From assembly GCA_948470475.1 (NCBI GenBank), contig OX419337.1, positions 27,948,872-28,012,871 of the forward strand: a stretch of DNA of 64,000 nt. The letters run 5' to 3'. Source of the DNA: Galaxea fascicularis (taxonomy: Eukaryota > Cnidaria > Anthozoa > Scleractinia > Euphylliidae). This document shows, one piece after another, positions 1 through 10,376 of the stretch; the first letter of the stretch is position 1; the number at the start of each line of letters is the position of its first letter. Under the pieces are notes generated by a model. The model searched no databases and was not told the DNA's origin. It was given only the letters and a program-made list of their open reading frames with translations. A program made the translations under genes and the position numbers.

Positions 1-34
1 CGAACTTTGGAAAAACATCAGTTTTTATTATCTT

Positions 35-594
35 AAGGCTGGTTTCCCTATGATCGCTACGATCGCTGCCATCGCTGAAAAAAAAAGTTCAGTGATCGTA
101 GCGATCATATGGAAACCACTCTCCAGCGATCGCAGCGATCAACGATCACTGAGATAGACTTCAGTCCGATCGTAGCGATCGCAGCGATCATATGGAAACC
201 TACCCTGCGAGCAGAGGTCCTTCGATCTTCCTAGGAATCGGGTAATGGAAACCACTCTCCAGCGATCGTAGCGATAGCAAAAATACCAGAATGTACTGCG
301 TTTCCGACAGCAAAATACTTCTGGAAGGTCTCTCGAACCCAAAATCTATGGGGCTTTCTCTTTCACGTCGTATTTAAGTCTTCTACACCCATAAGTAGAA
401 AACAACAAGATTCACAGCCGCCATGTTGAATTTGACGAATGGCGCGAACAATGTTCTTCATTTACGTTCTCTATGATCGCAGCAGTCATATGGAAACCAT
501 CAATCGCTACGATCCCTCAACTATTTTTTTTCAGCGATCACAGCGATCGCAACAATCACAGCGATCGTAGCGATCATATGGAAACCAGCCTTTA
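35..594. mobile_element. MITE built of reiterated GCGATCGTAGC words
   Basis: The ends are inverted repeats: AAGGCTGGTTTCC at 35-47 and GGAAACCAGCCTTT at 580-593, both continuing inward as TATGATCGCTACGATCGCTG and its complement. The interior repeats the word CAGCGATCGTAGCGATCATATGG, whole or in part, near 95, 165, 245, 480 and 553. TTA on each side could be a target duplication. There is no coding capacity, so it is non-autonomous. The superfamily cannot be assigned from the ends alone. Confidence 0.7.
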
Positions 595-883
595 ACAAGC
601 GTTAGATAATTCAGAAAATGAGGTTAAATCCCGCTTATTAATTAACGTATACGGAAGAGCTAAACTTTAACTTTGATTTCATTCATGATGTAAATGGTAT
701 ATTTGATTCATATACAAAGCAATCAGTTCACTCTATTTTTGAATATAGTGTATTGTATATGTGGAAAGAGAAACCTTCAAACGCATAGCAAAACTGTATA
801 GATTTTCGGGATATTAAAGACGGCGGGATATGTTCCCTGCATGGATTTTCTTCTGAAGATTTCAGGGTTTGAGCCATTAACCT

Positions 884-893
884 GTTATATAAC
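884..893. promoter_or_regulatory. GTTATATAAC palindrome 1 (PAR/C/EBP-type bZIP site)
   Basis: A perfect 10-bp palindrome that fits the RTTAYRTAAY consensus of PAR-bZIP, E4BP4 and related factors. It is the most distal of four identical copies upstream of the bZIP gene at 3781. Binding is inferred only from the consensus. Confidence 0.35.
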
Positions 894-1357
894 AGCAAGT
901 GCTTCCTGCCATTTCCATGCTTGTCACGCATCTGTAACAACTTATACGATAACAGGTTTAATACAAAAACACTTAGTTTGCCTACAAAACTGGAGTAATG
1001 CTCTGGAGTGTCCAGATACAATTTAGCTTTTTGAAGTCAAGATACTAAAATAACTGACATGAACTTGTCCCTTAAACATTTTTGGAAAAAAAATATTCCA
1101 TAGTTCAGCCGGTATATGAGATTATTTAAAATGTTTTTAAAAGGCCATAAAACACTCTGGTGAAATAGATAAAAAGCGCTTTTAGGACTTTGCTTGAGTG
1201 CTTTCGCCAGGTGCGTTTCTCGCATAGGGCCTCCAATAAAAATGCAGTATTTTTCAGTTAAAATCAGCTATCGCCGGAGACCATTGAACAAATGCGATGC
1301 AATACGAAAAACTGATGATTAACATGATTCTAAGCTCGCTTATAACATCACCTTGGC

Positions 1358-1367
1358 GTTATATAAC
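1358..1367. promoter_or_regulatory. GTTATATAAC palindrome 2
   Basis: Identical to the copy at 884-893 but in unrelated flanking sequence, so the copies are not a tandem repeat or copies of one transposon. Confidence 0.35.
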
Positions 1368-3262
1368 TCGCTAATAGCTCACGCCTTAAAACATGTGAAA
1401 TCTCTGTCTGGAACGATATCCAAATAGAGAAGAGGAACTCACTGTTGAGAAACCGTTTAGCTATGCCGTAGATGATTACTTTGTGCGTGAAAAGAGCCAA
1501 ACGTATATTATTTGATTAACAGAATTTACCCCGATCGTCATGTGATTAATATAATGTTTTTTGATATAAATGTTTCTTTAGTATTCGTCAATATTTGCTG
1601 CTTCGCTTCCTCGGTTTAAGTCTCGCGCTATTTTCAATCAGTGGACAAGATGCCTTAACCTTTTAAATCAGCATCAAATTTCTCCTTGTACTGTCAACGC
1701 TATATGAAACAAAGTGGTCACGAGAATTAAGGACAGCATCAGACAAGATGAATTTGCTCGATATTTCCCTATTATTTCTATAGGAAATGTTTGGGGCAAC
1801 AAATGAGTATTTAAATTTTGATCGTAAGATTTAAAGAGTTAAAGCGTGACAACTAGGTTAGAGGTTAGAAGAGTGCCTGTAAACTAGCTTGGATAGCTAA
1901 GTGCACTTCCACTATAAACACAGTATTTATTTTATTTAAACACAGTATCTATTGGGATGACGGAATTGGTGAAATGACCTTAAGTTTCCATAGAGGACTA
2001 CAGAATCAGATTTAAAAATTTCACTCCCTAATCCTTAACAGTGACCAATGTTTGATTTCTCCCTAGAGTAACACTGCTCATTCAAACATAAAGGTTGTGA
2101 GAAAAAAGGAAGTGATCATCGAGTGACAGAGGTCTTGATTGTTTAACAAATTCTCCTCATCATTACTATAGAAAATGTATGGAAAACAGTGTGGAGAAAT
2201 ACATGCTAATGTTAGGGTTTGAAGGATTATCGCAGATTTTCAGTTGGCATCCATGCAGTTGTGTTCCTTGTTGAAATATCACGAAATACTTTTCTCATTA
2301 TCTAATTCGTGACACACGTTTTACATGATTAAATGTTTCGAAAGTGTTGATACAGCGATCAAACACGCGAGTCTAAAACATTGTTGCGAAACAAAAAGTT
2401 CTGCCTCTGATTAATGTTTATTTACGGCGTAAGTCTTTAAAAAAAAAGGAGTACTTTCGCTTAAACTGGTTTGCTACGTGAGGAACGTTACTTCACTTCA
2501 CTGCAACCCAATGATTTGTACAGATTTGAAGACAAATATCATGGTAGTGCCTGAGGAACATGTATGATAACATAGCTTACAGTCATGGTAACAAGTCAAA
2601 ACTAACGCAATCAGCTGTCGTTGTCTACAGTTTACGACCCTTGAAGAAAAAATATTTAGATAGTGTTTCTTGTTCGGGTGGAAATTTGAAGGAACATTTG
2701 GATTGAACGACCTGAAGCTCTCCTTTAAAAGAACGTAACTTTGAAATCAGTGGCATTTATGTTTACCTTTTCGTTTTCAAGTTAAAACTCATTTGTCTGC
2801 AGCGAAACAAGAAAACATGAGAGAAGTTGCCATTAACACACTTGCGTAATTTACTTAAAGTTACCTCGTTTAAATTGAGAGAACGGGCTCTTTAATTTTT
2901 GCGTTATGTGAATTGCGCATTGTATATGGTTAGCTTCTGATCTTGCACAAATGTTAAGGCAAAAATTTGAATAAAAAGACACTACAGTGGAGCTTCAGAG
3001 GTAAAAAAAAGCTTCCATGCTATGTATGCAAACTAAACAGCTACAAACAGAAAAAAGATCACTGCATGTACTGTTATTGGCAGTGGCTTTGCTTCTCACC
3101 TTGTTCTTCAGTCTCTGGCGTTCATAAGACTTTTATGGATTACCTGACCACAGTTCACAGTTGTAGAATTTCACATATCTTGCGTTCTTTTTTTTTTTAA
3201 TTCTTTCTTTTTGTAAAACGTTTACCTCACGTGCTAAAAACTGTGCAGAGAATTAACACAGC

Positions 3263-3272
3263 GTTATATAAC
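3263..3272. promoter_or_regulatory. GTTATATAAC palindrome 3
   Basis: A third exact copy, about 510 bp upstream of the bZIP start codon. The flanks (AGC / GGC) differ from those of the other copies. Confidence 0.4.
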
Positions 3273-3651
3273 GGCAACAGAGGTACCGCAAATAACGTTC
3301 AAATGAGCGATACTTAGCGCAAAGCTTGCCTCAAAGTGTTTATAATTTCCGGGGAAGGCGTGCATTATATCACGAAAGAATTTTTTTTGTTTATAGTATT
3401 TTATTTATTATTGAGATTAATTTTGAGATTCCTTAAACAACAGCAAATTTCAAAGGCATCTTCGATTTTTTAGTTGATAAAATCACAGAGACAACATGAG
3501 CATTTAATGCATTGCACAGTCGGAGGCTAAATCAGGGCGTTTTCACAAATGACCTCTTGACGCAACACCTCTTGCCCATTGCCATGCTTGCGAAACAGGA
3601 ACTGGAAAACGCGTAAATAGCGCACAAATCAAAATCAAGGAGAGATTATCT

Positions 3652-3661
3652 GTTATATAAC
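3652..3661. promoter_or_regulatory. GTTATATAAC palindrome 4, proximal
   Basis: A fourth exact copy, about 120 bp upstream of the bZIP start codon. Here it could serve as a TATA-like core element, as a bZIP autoregulatory site, or as both. Confidence 0.45.
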
Positions 3662-3780
3662 GCGAGGTCAATTCACGTGCAAACTTCACCGCACCTGTGA
3701 GGTGCTTCCTGACATAAAACAACAGTAAAAATCCCACTCATGAGTAAAGTCGTTTTCAAATAAGACCTGGCATTGAAGAG

Positions 3781-4650
3781 ATGAGCATGGATATGCAGGC
3801 ACGAATCAACAAGCGTCGCCGATCAAACAGTTTTCCTCCTAAAGCACGATACATTTTTGAAGCAAAATCGTCCAGGTCCTTTGACAGTTACAAGCAGTTT
3901 CAGCCTTCGATACTTGGTAGTCCATTCCGCTTCAGACGGTGTTGGCTCGATTCCTATCTTGCAAACTGTGATGACGGAAACCAAGAGGTTGCAGCAAAAA
4001 CGAAGAGTCCTTCCAAAGAAGGCAAGTTGTCTTTGGCGAGGAAAAATTCGGACACAATTTGTGAGGGCTATGAGTACCCGGAGCAAGATGCAAAGCCTCG
4101 TGCACTGTCTTGCCTGAGTGGGAGTTGTAACTACCCTACGCCTTCTACGATTTGTTATCTTCGAGGAGGCGATTCATATCTCCGGTTCCCTTTCTCAGTT
4201 TATAAATCAAGTACGGAAAACAGCTTCGTCGTCAGATCAGCTCAGCCAGACGGGGGGATCTCTAAAGAATTTGCTTCTACTCAAGACCCGACTGGAGCGG
4301 TACCCAGCTCAGAAAAACGGGAGAAAACAGTTGGTAATTTAAACGATAAACATTCTGAGCAACGAAACGAGGTTGAAAGCGATGAAGCTTTAGAGGAGCG
4401 AAATATGGAGTGGTATGAAGGAAAGAGCGAGACAAGGAACATAGCTGATGAAAGAGCACGTTACAGAGAGCGAAGAAAGAGAAACAACGCTTCGGCGAAA
4501 AAATCTCGTGACGCGAGGAGGGTGCGAGAGCTGGAAACACAGATGAAGGCAGCTTTCCTTGAGAAAGAGAATATGAGATTGTTGGCGGAGTTGATGGCTG
4601 TGCAACAAGAAAACGTCCGTTTGAGAAGAGTTTTAGCCGCCAAAGTATGA
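3781..4650 (+). CDS. PAR/C/EBP-like bZIP transcription factor, intronless
   Basis: A 289-residue nuclear transcription factor. The bZIP domain lies at the C-terminus, about residues 227-289. Its basic region reads RRKRNNASAKKSRDARR and carries the invariant Asn and Arg of the bZIP signature. SRDARR followed by FLEKEN is the pattern seen in PAR-bZIP proteins (HLF, TEF, DBP) and E4BP4. A leucine zipper follows (leucines in LLAEL, VRLRRVL). The first 220 residues are Ser- and charge-rich with no recognised domain, and I cannot see a clear PAR region, so the exact subfamily is open. The family binds RTTAYRTAAY-type sites as homo- or heterodimers. The start at 3781 is the first ATG of the open frame, and there is no intron. 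Several overlapping frames on both strands are shadows of this gene. Confidence 0.85.
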   Translation: MSMDMQARINKRRRSNSFPPKARYIFEAKSSRSFDSYKQFQPSILGSPFRFRRCWLDSYLANCDDGNQEVAAKTKSPSKEGKLSLARKNSDTICEGYEYPEQDAKPRALSCLSGSCNYPTPSTICYLRGGDSYLRFPFSVYKSSTENSFVVRSAQPDGGISKEFASTQDPTGAVPSSEKREKTVGNLNDKHSEQRNEVESDEALEERNMEWYEGKSETRNIADERARYRERRKRNNASAKKSRDARRVRELETQMKAAFLEKENMRLLAELMAVQQENVRLRRVLAAKV

Positions 4651-5238
4651 GATACGTTTTCAGTTTATTTTTGACGCGTTTTCAAGAACTTTTTAACCCC
4701 TCGTTCTCTTAAAAAGTTCAATATAATTCAGAAAACGTGAATCTAAAATTTAAATTATTTGCGCGTTTTAACGTGATCAAAAGCAATGTCATGGCCAAAG
4801 AAACTTGAACGTCTTTCACTCAGTTCTTTTTGTACGCTGGTCTTAAAACTCCTTAGCAAAGTTGGACAGGAAACTTTGAAACAACTGCTAGGCGATTTGG
4901 GCCACCGACCAATCACTGGGCAGAAAATTTATGCGTCCTCCCTTGCTTGTATAACATCCCCACCCTCCAACTCTGAGCGACTCGAAAGCTGATCACATGA
5001 TTTTGAAATAGGAACCGGAAATCGCCCTGGTCTTATGTGGGGGTATTTGTTCTTTATCTCAGTCTGATGTCAGATTCACAATGAGAGTAAAAGTTTGAAA
5101 ACGTTTTTTCCTTGGCGCCTGTCATTCAAGTCATTCCAACTCTTTTTACACCTGTTTTCCGTGTCACAGTTTCCCTTTCGACGTCAACTCCGGATTGCTG
5201 GGTTCGAACTCTATACTGGACAAAACCAGGGTTCTTTG
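4651..5238. other. 3' flank of the bZIP gene, no recognised feature
   Basis: AT-rich sequence that should include the bZIP 3' UTR. I found no clear AATAAA near the stop codon. The short frames at 4786-4992 and 5112-5330 show no recognisable motif. Confidence 0.4.
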
Positions 5239-5457
5239 TAAACCCTCTCACTCCCACGATCACAATGTTAATTCTCCTTGCTGTCTGCCATACATTGCTT
5301 ATAATGTTAGTTCTGGGAATTTGGTGTTAAATCGAATAATATCTCCTAGTTGATTTTTTTTCTTATTCTCATCACCTGTGCGCTTGACAATGAAATGATA
5401 ACTACAAGAAGAAATTACTGATTGGTCGCTTCTGGGAGTAAACGTCAAAGGATTAAA
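5239..5457. mobile_element. MITE, CCTCTCACTCCC subfamily
   Basis: The left end TAAACCCTCTCACTCCCA is mirrored at the right by TGGGAGTAAACG and a diverged AAAGGATTAA. The interior shares long matches with the element at 51998-52201 (GTTAATTCTCCTTGCTGTCTG, TTCTGGGAATTTG, GAAATTACT...TTGGTC). It is a diverged copy of the same family. Confidence 0.65.
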
Positions 5458-5579
5458 AAATGAGTGGTCATGCAGATCATGATGGCTGTGTGGTCAACAT
5501 CTGCTATAGATCAGCTAATTGGATCATTGGGTATTGAAGTTAATGTGGCTCACAACGGTTTCTAGCACTTTCCTGACTT

Positions 5580-5791
5580 TTAACCCTTTAAGCCTTAAGA
5601 TCAAAATATGAACTTCTGATTCGCTGTCCCTACATATTTCCTCTAGAAGTAATGGAGAGAACTTGTTAAAATATCAAACAATTCATCTTGTGTGATCATG
5701 TCTTTAATTCTCTTAACCACTCTGTTTTTAAAGCATTGATATTACAAGGAGAAATTTGATGCTGATCACTCCTAAGAGTTTAAAGTGTTAA
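5580..5791. mobile_element. MITE, TTAACCCTTTAAACCC family
   Basis: A diverged full-length copy of the element at 21282-21495. It has the same order of blocks: the left terminal repeat with AAGATCAAAATAT, the block CATCTTGTGTGATC, CACTCTGTTTT, then GATGCTGATCACTC and the right terminal repeat. The ends are TTAACCCTTTAAGCC and a decayed complement. It directly abuts the MULE fragment. Confidence 0.7.
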
Positions 5792-5849
5792 CGTTTGATA
5801 CCACCAATTCTCTTACGTTTTTACCTTTAAAAAGGTATTAAACAAATGC

Positions 5850-6467
5850 TCAATCGTTTAGAACACTAAGAACTCTCTTAGCGGCGGAGTGGCCACGACC
5901 TGTCAGTCTCAGTCCAAGAACCAGTTCCCTGTTTACGTCGTAAAACCTGTTGGTCTTCGGTGTTGTGTGGAATGGTGTCATTAGCTCATGTGAGGGGCAC
6001 TTGGGGTTTCCGCAACGGCAAATCCATTCCGCTCCCAGTCCAGCCCTTGAAACTTCTTCAAAGTTTAGCCCTTCGCTTTGACAAAAGCTGCAAGTGGCTC
6101 GACTAGCAAATTGTCGATTGAGCTCATCTCTATCGACAATGCTCCAGTGTTTGGGACCGTCAGTGTGGCATTCTTCTTCTTCTTCTTCTTCATCGCTTCC
6201 GCCAGATTCTGACGAAGAATCTTGTTTACAACCTGCACTGACGTTGGCTTTGATTTTTAAACTACTTCCTCAAGGGGTATTCGAAAACTTCGGATCCTCA
6301 GCAGATGCCGAGCTTGTCGAAGGCGTTTGGCCAAACCAAGAGCCTTTGTCGCTTTCGGCAAGATTTTTTTTCTTTGCTTGACAAAATGGAGCTTTTTCTT
6401 TCTTCTTTGGGCCGATTTTTTTCTTTTTCTTTACCCAAGGACTTTTTTCTGCTTTTGATTTTTCCAT
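5850..6467 (-). pseudogene. Mutator-like (MULE) transposase N-terminal fragment, broken
   Basis: Read on the minus strand from 6467, one frame begins with a Lys-rich, nuclear-localisation-like segment (KKKKKIGPKKKEK). It runs into an in-frame TGA at 6270-6272. Past the stop the same frame continues through an acidic run (SDEEEEEE) into a Cys/His-type region: CSFCQSEGLNFEE, then AEWICRCGNPKCPSHELMT. It then runs on to RFYDVNRELVLGLRLTGRG and SAAKRVLSVLN before a stop at 5850. This Cys pattern and the phrase FYDVNRALVLGLR are characteristic of the N-terminal part of the Mutator-like transposases common in corals. The catalytic domain is missing: the fragment ends about 60 bp before a MITE. The internal stop plus the truncation make it a relic. 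The plus-strand frame at 6094-6381 is its shadow. Confidence 0.7.
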
Positions 6468-7504
6468 AGCAGTTAGCGTAAAGAGCTTTCACGTGGGAAT
6501 TTTTGTCAAGTACGTGATGTAAACACAAATATGCAAATGACATGAGCGTTTGCCGCGAAAATTTCCCCAGGGTTCTCGCCCGTTGACAGGATTATGACAC
6601 CTTCGTAGTTTATTAACTTTATTTGAAAATACGTTTTTTCTAAATAACTCGGCGGCTTTTTGAGATTTTTAAAATTTTTCTTTTGGAAACACTGGATAAA
6701 ATGATAAACTTAAATTTTGTCAAATAAAAGAGAAAACGATTTTTTTGCCTCTGAAGGTGGGAAGTAACCTTAAGAAAAAAATGTTCCCCTTAATAGGTTA
6801 CAGCAATACCGGAAACTCCCCTTGTTTTGGGTTTAAGCGACAATAACTCCAAAACCACCCAGGTGAACCCTTCTGTCCGGAAATAATTAGCATAAAAAGG
6901 TACAACTCTTTGCAAAATTCAAGACTCTAAAACATACATTTTAAACCTTAGAATAAAACGTTTGGATGATCTTGTCATCTCTCTGGTGAAACGTTCTGTA
7001 AACGAGTTCTTAAAAGTTTCAGCAAAAAACCGTCCATGGGCCTTATTGAACTTGCGGCTAAAGAATCGATCCGAGGTTTCATTGGACGCGAGAACAATAG
7101 AGAGAAAACCATTCGGAACTTGTTTGCGGGCTCGTGTCTTTTCTCACAACTTTTGTGAAGACATCTATTTTCCATGTAGCTTCATTGTGCGTCGTTGTTT
7201 TTATTCTTGGTTAACCGCAAGTTATTCAGCGGATAATGTTCTCTTGTATAGATCAAGAAAAATTGATCGGAGGTTTAAAAAAGTATCAAGAAATGAAGGT
7301 CAGATGGTTTGATTCCTGTAATTAGTCATTGTTAACAAAAAAGATAGCAGGCTAGGATGCTAAGCAGGGGTGGTACCATCAGTTCCTTGATAAAGACACA
7401 GATATCAAGTGTTTAGTAAATAAGATCAATAGTTTTTTCATTGGGTTGACTGACCATTTCACACCCCTGTGCCAAGGAAAGCCCCCGCTGCCTGTTCTTA
7501 TTAA
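6468..7504. other. no recognised gene
   Basis: AT-rich sequence. A 116-codon frame at 6962-7312 (+) and a 66-codon frame opposite it have no motif I recognise and no clear splice or poly(A) context. I do not call either a gene. Confidence 0.4.
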
Positions 7505-9150
7505 TTTCAGAATATGAGGCATTCAAGTCCTTGTTATCGCTTCAACCATCGAAAGCAGTCGGCCCTGACAACATACCTAACTGGCTCCTGAAAAATTTTA
7601 CCTTGGAGTTAGCCCCCCTTGTTTGTGACATTTACAACTAGTCCCTAAGGGCGGGGTACATACTAGCTCTTTTGAAATCGTCTATTGTTACACCTATCCC
7701 TAAAGTGTCTCCACCGGATTTATTGAACAAGATCTAAGACCTATATCTTTTATCTGTACTGTGGCAAAGGTTATGAAGAGCTTTACCTGTTCCAGACTCC
7801 TATCCCAGTTGGAAGGCAAGATCGACCCTTGTCAGTTTTCCCGCAAAGGGCACTCTACGACAGACGCCCTTCTAAATATGCTTCAAGCGATCTACGAAGC
7901 AGTTGATAGTGGTGAGGCGTCGGCTCGGATATTCTTCGCAGATTTTTCTAAGCTAGAGGTTTGATTTGATTGATCATTGAATTGATGCAGGAACGTGCAG
8001 ACCTTAAAGTTAATAGAGTCCTTTTATCTTGGCTTGCAGCATTCTTGACATACCCGAAGCAAGCAGTTAGAATCGGAAGAACTTTGTCAGATTGGTTAAC
8101 ACTAAAAGGAGGAGTGCCCTAAGGAACTAAATTGGGTGTGATCCTCTTTACGGTGATGACAAACAGACTGCTGTCTAACTGGCGGCTGCGCGCGATGATA
8201 CCAGTGCTCTCGAAATAATTCCAAGGAATTCCCCTAACTTACTTAACGTTGTAGCCTCAGACAATTTGGCCATTGCTCATAATATGAGACTCAACCCAAC
8301 TAAGTGTAAAGAAATGCATATTAATTTCCTACCCAACTCTATTTGTCTCATTAACCCGATAATAATTGGCGGCAATGTCATCAAGCGTGTCAATACCTAT
8401 TAGATCTTGGGAGTTATTATGGACAATGACCTGAAGTGGAACTGTTGTGTTGATTATATATGTTGTGCCGCGTAGCACTATAAACACACACAAGAATTTT
8501 TTCTTTGCCTCGTGTGGTTCCCTGATACCCTATACTAGGATTAACGCCCAGTGAGTTTTTCATGGGTTTCTATTAGCACTGTAATTTACACTCCAGAGTT
8601 AATTCTCTGTTCCACCACTTGTTATGTTGATTACATTATTGAGAAAGCTTGTAAGAAGTTATACTCCCTTAGAGTACTGCGCAGAGCCAGGGTGTGCCAA
8701 CCCAACATCTTGAGGATATACCTTAGCACAGTTCGGCCAGTTTTAGAGTATGCTGTACCAGTCTGGTAGGACATTCCTGCCTACCTGTCCGAAACCTTAG
8801 AGCGAGTGCAAAAAGGGCACTTAACATAATCTACTCCAAGGCAGAGTCATATGCTCATGCCTTACAGTTAGGCAAACTAGATAGGTTAGATGATAGGAGA
8901 GTACACTTGTGCTACAAATATATGGCGAAAATGAAGTCTCCCAGCCACTCTCTGCACCACTTGCTTCCCAGCCACTCCTAGACACGCCTAATTATTACAC
9001 CTTATGGCAGAAAACACAAAAGTATTATTTTTCCCGGAACATTTAGGTCTGTAGGACAAAGAGAGTGGAGAACTTTTTTACATTTAAATATTTTAAGTGA
9101 TTCAATTGTTATTATCACTGTTATAACTGTAAATTACTATACTTTAGATA
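7505..9150 (+). pseudogene. degenerate non-LTR (LINE) reverse transcriptase
   Basis: Conserved reverse-transcriptase blocks appear in order but in shifting frames with several stops. Near 7512-7600 is the block SLQPSKAVGPDNIPNWLLK. Near 7680 is SSIVTPIPKV. At 7761-7964 is the finger/palm segment GQFSRKGHSTTDALL-like, ending in FFADFSK with the motif A aspartate. Near 8195 is a relic of the catalytic block (RDDTSALEI). Near 8290 is MRLNPTKCKEM, near 8410 LGVIMDNDLKW, and at 8600-8769 the thumb region ACKKLYSLRVLRRA...YLSTVRPVLEYAVPVW. The order and wording fit a jockey/CR1-type element. Part of the palm before the DD block is missing. It is a dead copy without an intact frame. Confidence 0.8.
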
Positions 9151-9387
9151 ATAGTTGCCTCAAGATTGTAAATTGTACTTGATAATTCAGTTCTTTTACG
9201 GCAAGAGAGTTATAATAAACTGTTATTATTGTCACCTCAAACAGTCATTCGCAAGACTACACTCAGCCGGACGAATGTGCTTCACTTCATGTGGCTACTG
9301 CCGGATTAAGACTTTTCATGGTACAACGACAACAGCTCGCCCTTTTGTTTGCTTATCTAAGATAAATTGAGCACTATAGAGGGTCTA

Positions 9388-9560
9388 TTATAGCGGTTTG
9401 GCGGTTTAAGCCAATTTTGAGTGCCGGTTTGCGGTTTCATTCACGTTTATCTCGCGGTTTACGGTTAAGAAATTATAGTGCGGTTGCGTGAAATCCGGCA
9501 TAAATTTAGCTTGCGGTTTTCGGTTTTTGCGTGTTTTTGTGGCGGTTATTCAAACAGAGT
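9388..9560. repeat. degenerate GCGGTTT-word repeat block
   Basis: The words GCGGTTT, TGCGGTTT, CGCGGTTTACGGTT and TTGCGGTTTTCGG recur irregularly over about 170 bp in an otherwise ordinary AT-rich flank. It is not a strict tandem array. It resembles the other word-built elements of this window. Confidence 0.5.
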
Positions 9561-9765
9561 TAAGAGGCTCAGAAGACTGAGCGGTAACTTTATCTTGCTT
9601 AAAGATTCTCTCTTTAACAAAGGATTGCCTTTTAGGGCTAAACCAAGTCAGTCAGGGCTTCCCTCTGTGTCCCCGGCCATGTGGGGAGGGGTGGAGAGGT
9701 AATTGGTAATTTGATATAAGGCTAGGCTTCAAAGTTTCGAAAGGGTTACGAAAGCACGTGGAAAG

Positions 9766-9919
9766 ATGGCGGACGATGTGGCGAATGTCGATATAATTAA
9801 ATGTGTTGCCTTATTTTATAAGCTTGGGGCAGCGCCAAAGGATTTTATCCGCAAGGAAAAATTTCGCATAAAGCTGCCTCGTTCTTTGCACAAATTGCAG
9901 CAGCTGAAAGAGCTACTTC
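9766..9919 (+). CDS. candidate 5' coding exon of an unidentified gene
   Basis: An ATG in a good context (AAGATGGCGGACGATG) opens 51 codons and a partial codon. It ends exactly at a consensus donor, CG/GTAAGT, at 9920. The product begins MADDVANVDIIKCVALFYK and is basic and Leu-rich after that; I do not recognise it. Joining it to the nearest acceptor (CGACAG at 9981) gives a frame that stops after about 30 codons, so its true partner exon is not identified. It may be the first exon of a gene whose other exons lie downstream, or a stranded exon. Confidence 0.3.
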
Positions 9920-9932
9920 GGTAAGTGTTGGT

Positions 9933-10376
9933 TTGTTTATTGATATCGTCGACAACTCCACTTGTCTCTCGTTTTGTCGACAGGATGAGAATTGCGTCTC
10001 TGTCGTGTACAGTCAACTCCATCCCCCTTTCAAGAGTTCAAACTACAGGTTTTTCAACAACACTGATAATTTGACCCTTATCGATCCCGAGTTGTACAGT
10101 CCTCCCAGACTGTCAGACTTGATCATCCTGGAGAGCGTGCGAAAAAGGTATTACTGGAACGCTGCCCTCGTTGGAAAACCCTTTTTAGTCAGTAACGACA
10201 GTGAAAGCTTACTAAAATGTGACTGGCTCTGTTTCCAAGCAAAGACCAACAGCCTTTTTTGTGACGCTTATACGTATAGTGACGGCACAGCCAGCAATGG
10301 TGACTGCTACCTGTACACAGCGAAAGACATCATAAAGATTGTGCACAGTAAAGATGGTTCAGTAGTAAGATTGTAG
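9933..10376 (+). CDS. PAN/apple-like cysteine-patterned fragment
   Basis: An open frame of about 147 codons with two halves of similar Cys spacing. The first half has CLSFCRQDENCVSVVYS. The second has LLKCDWLCFQAKTNSLFC, then GDCYLY. This is the C-x3-C-x(5-8)-C plus late Cys pattern of PAN/apple modules in cnidarian extracellular proteins. There is no in-frame ATG at the start, so it is an exon or exon remnant. The open frame extends upstream to about 9824, overlapping the candidate exon at 9766-9919 in another frame. An acceptor (ATTGCAG) ends near 9900. It stops at 10376. No signal peptide or partner exon was found, so a gene fragment is possible. Confidence 0.4.
   Translation: MFIDIVDNSTCLSFCRQDENCVSVVYSQLHPPFKSSNYRFFNNTDNLTLIDPELYSPPRLSDLIILESVRKRYYWNAALVGKPFLVSNDSESLLKCDWLCFQAKTNSLFCDAYTYSDGTASNGDCYLYTAKDIIKIVHSKDGSVVRL

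Larger units (their letters stand above)
595..3600. other. intergenic stretch without a recognised gene
   Basis: This is AT-rich DNA with only short random-looking reading frames (under about 100 codons) and no recognisable protein motif. The only structured signals I see are three of the four GTTATATAAC palindromes listed separately. It may hold distal control sequence of the bZIP gene, but that is inference. Confidence 0.5.

Noticed and set aside
3823..4643. Several frames on both strands over the bZIP gene
   Set aside because: Shadows of the 289-codon frame. Only that frame contains a recognisable domain.
6094..6381. 95-codon plus-strand frame with a Ser run
   Set aside because: Antisense to the MULE transposase fragment. 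The Ser run is the complement of its Glu run.
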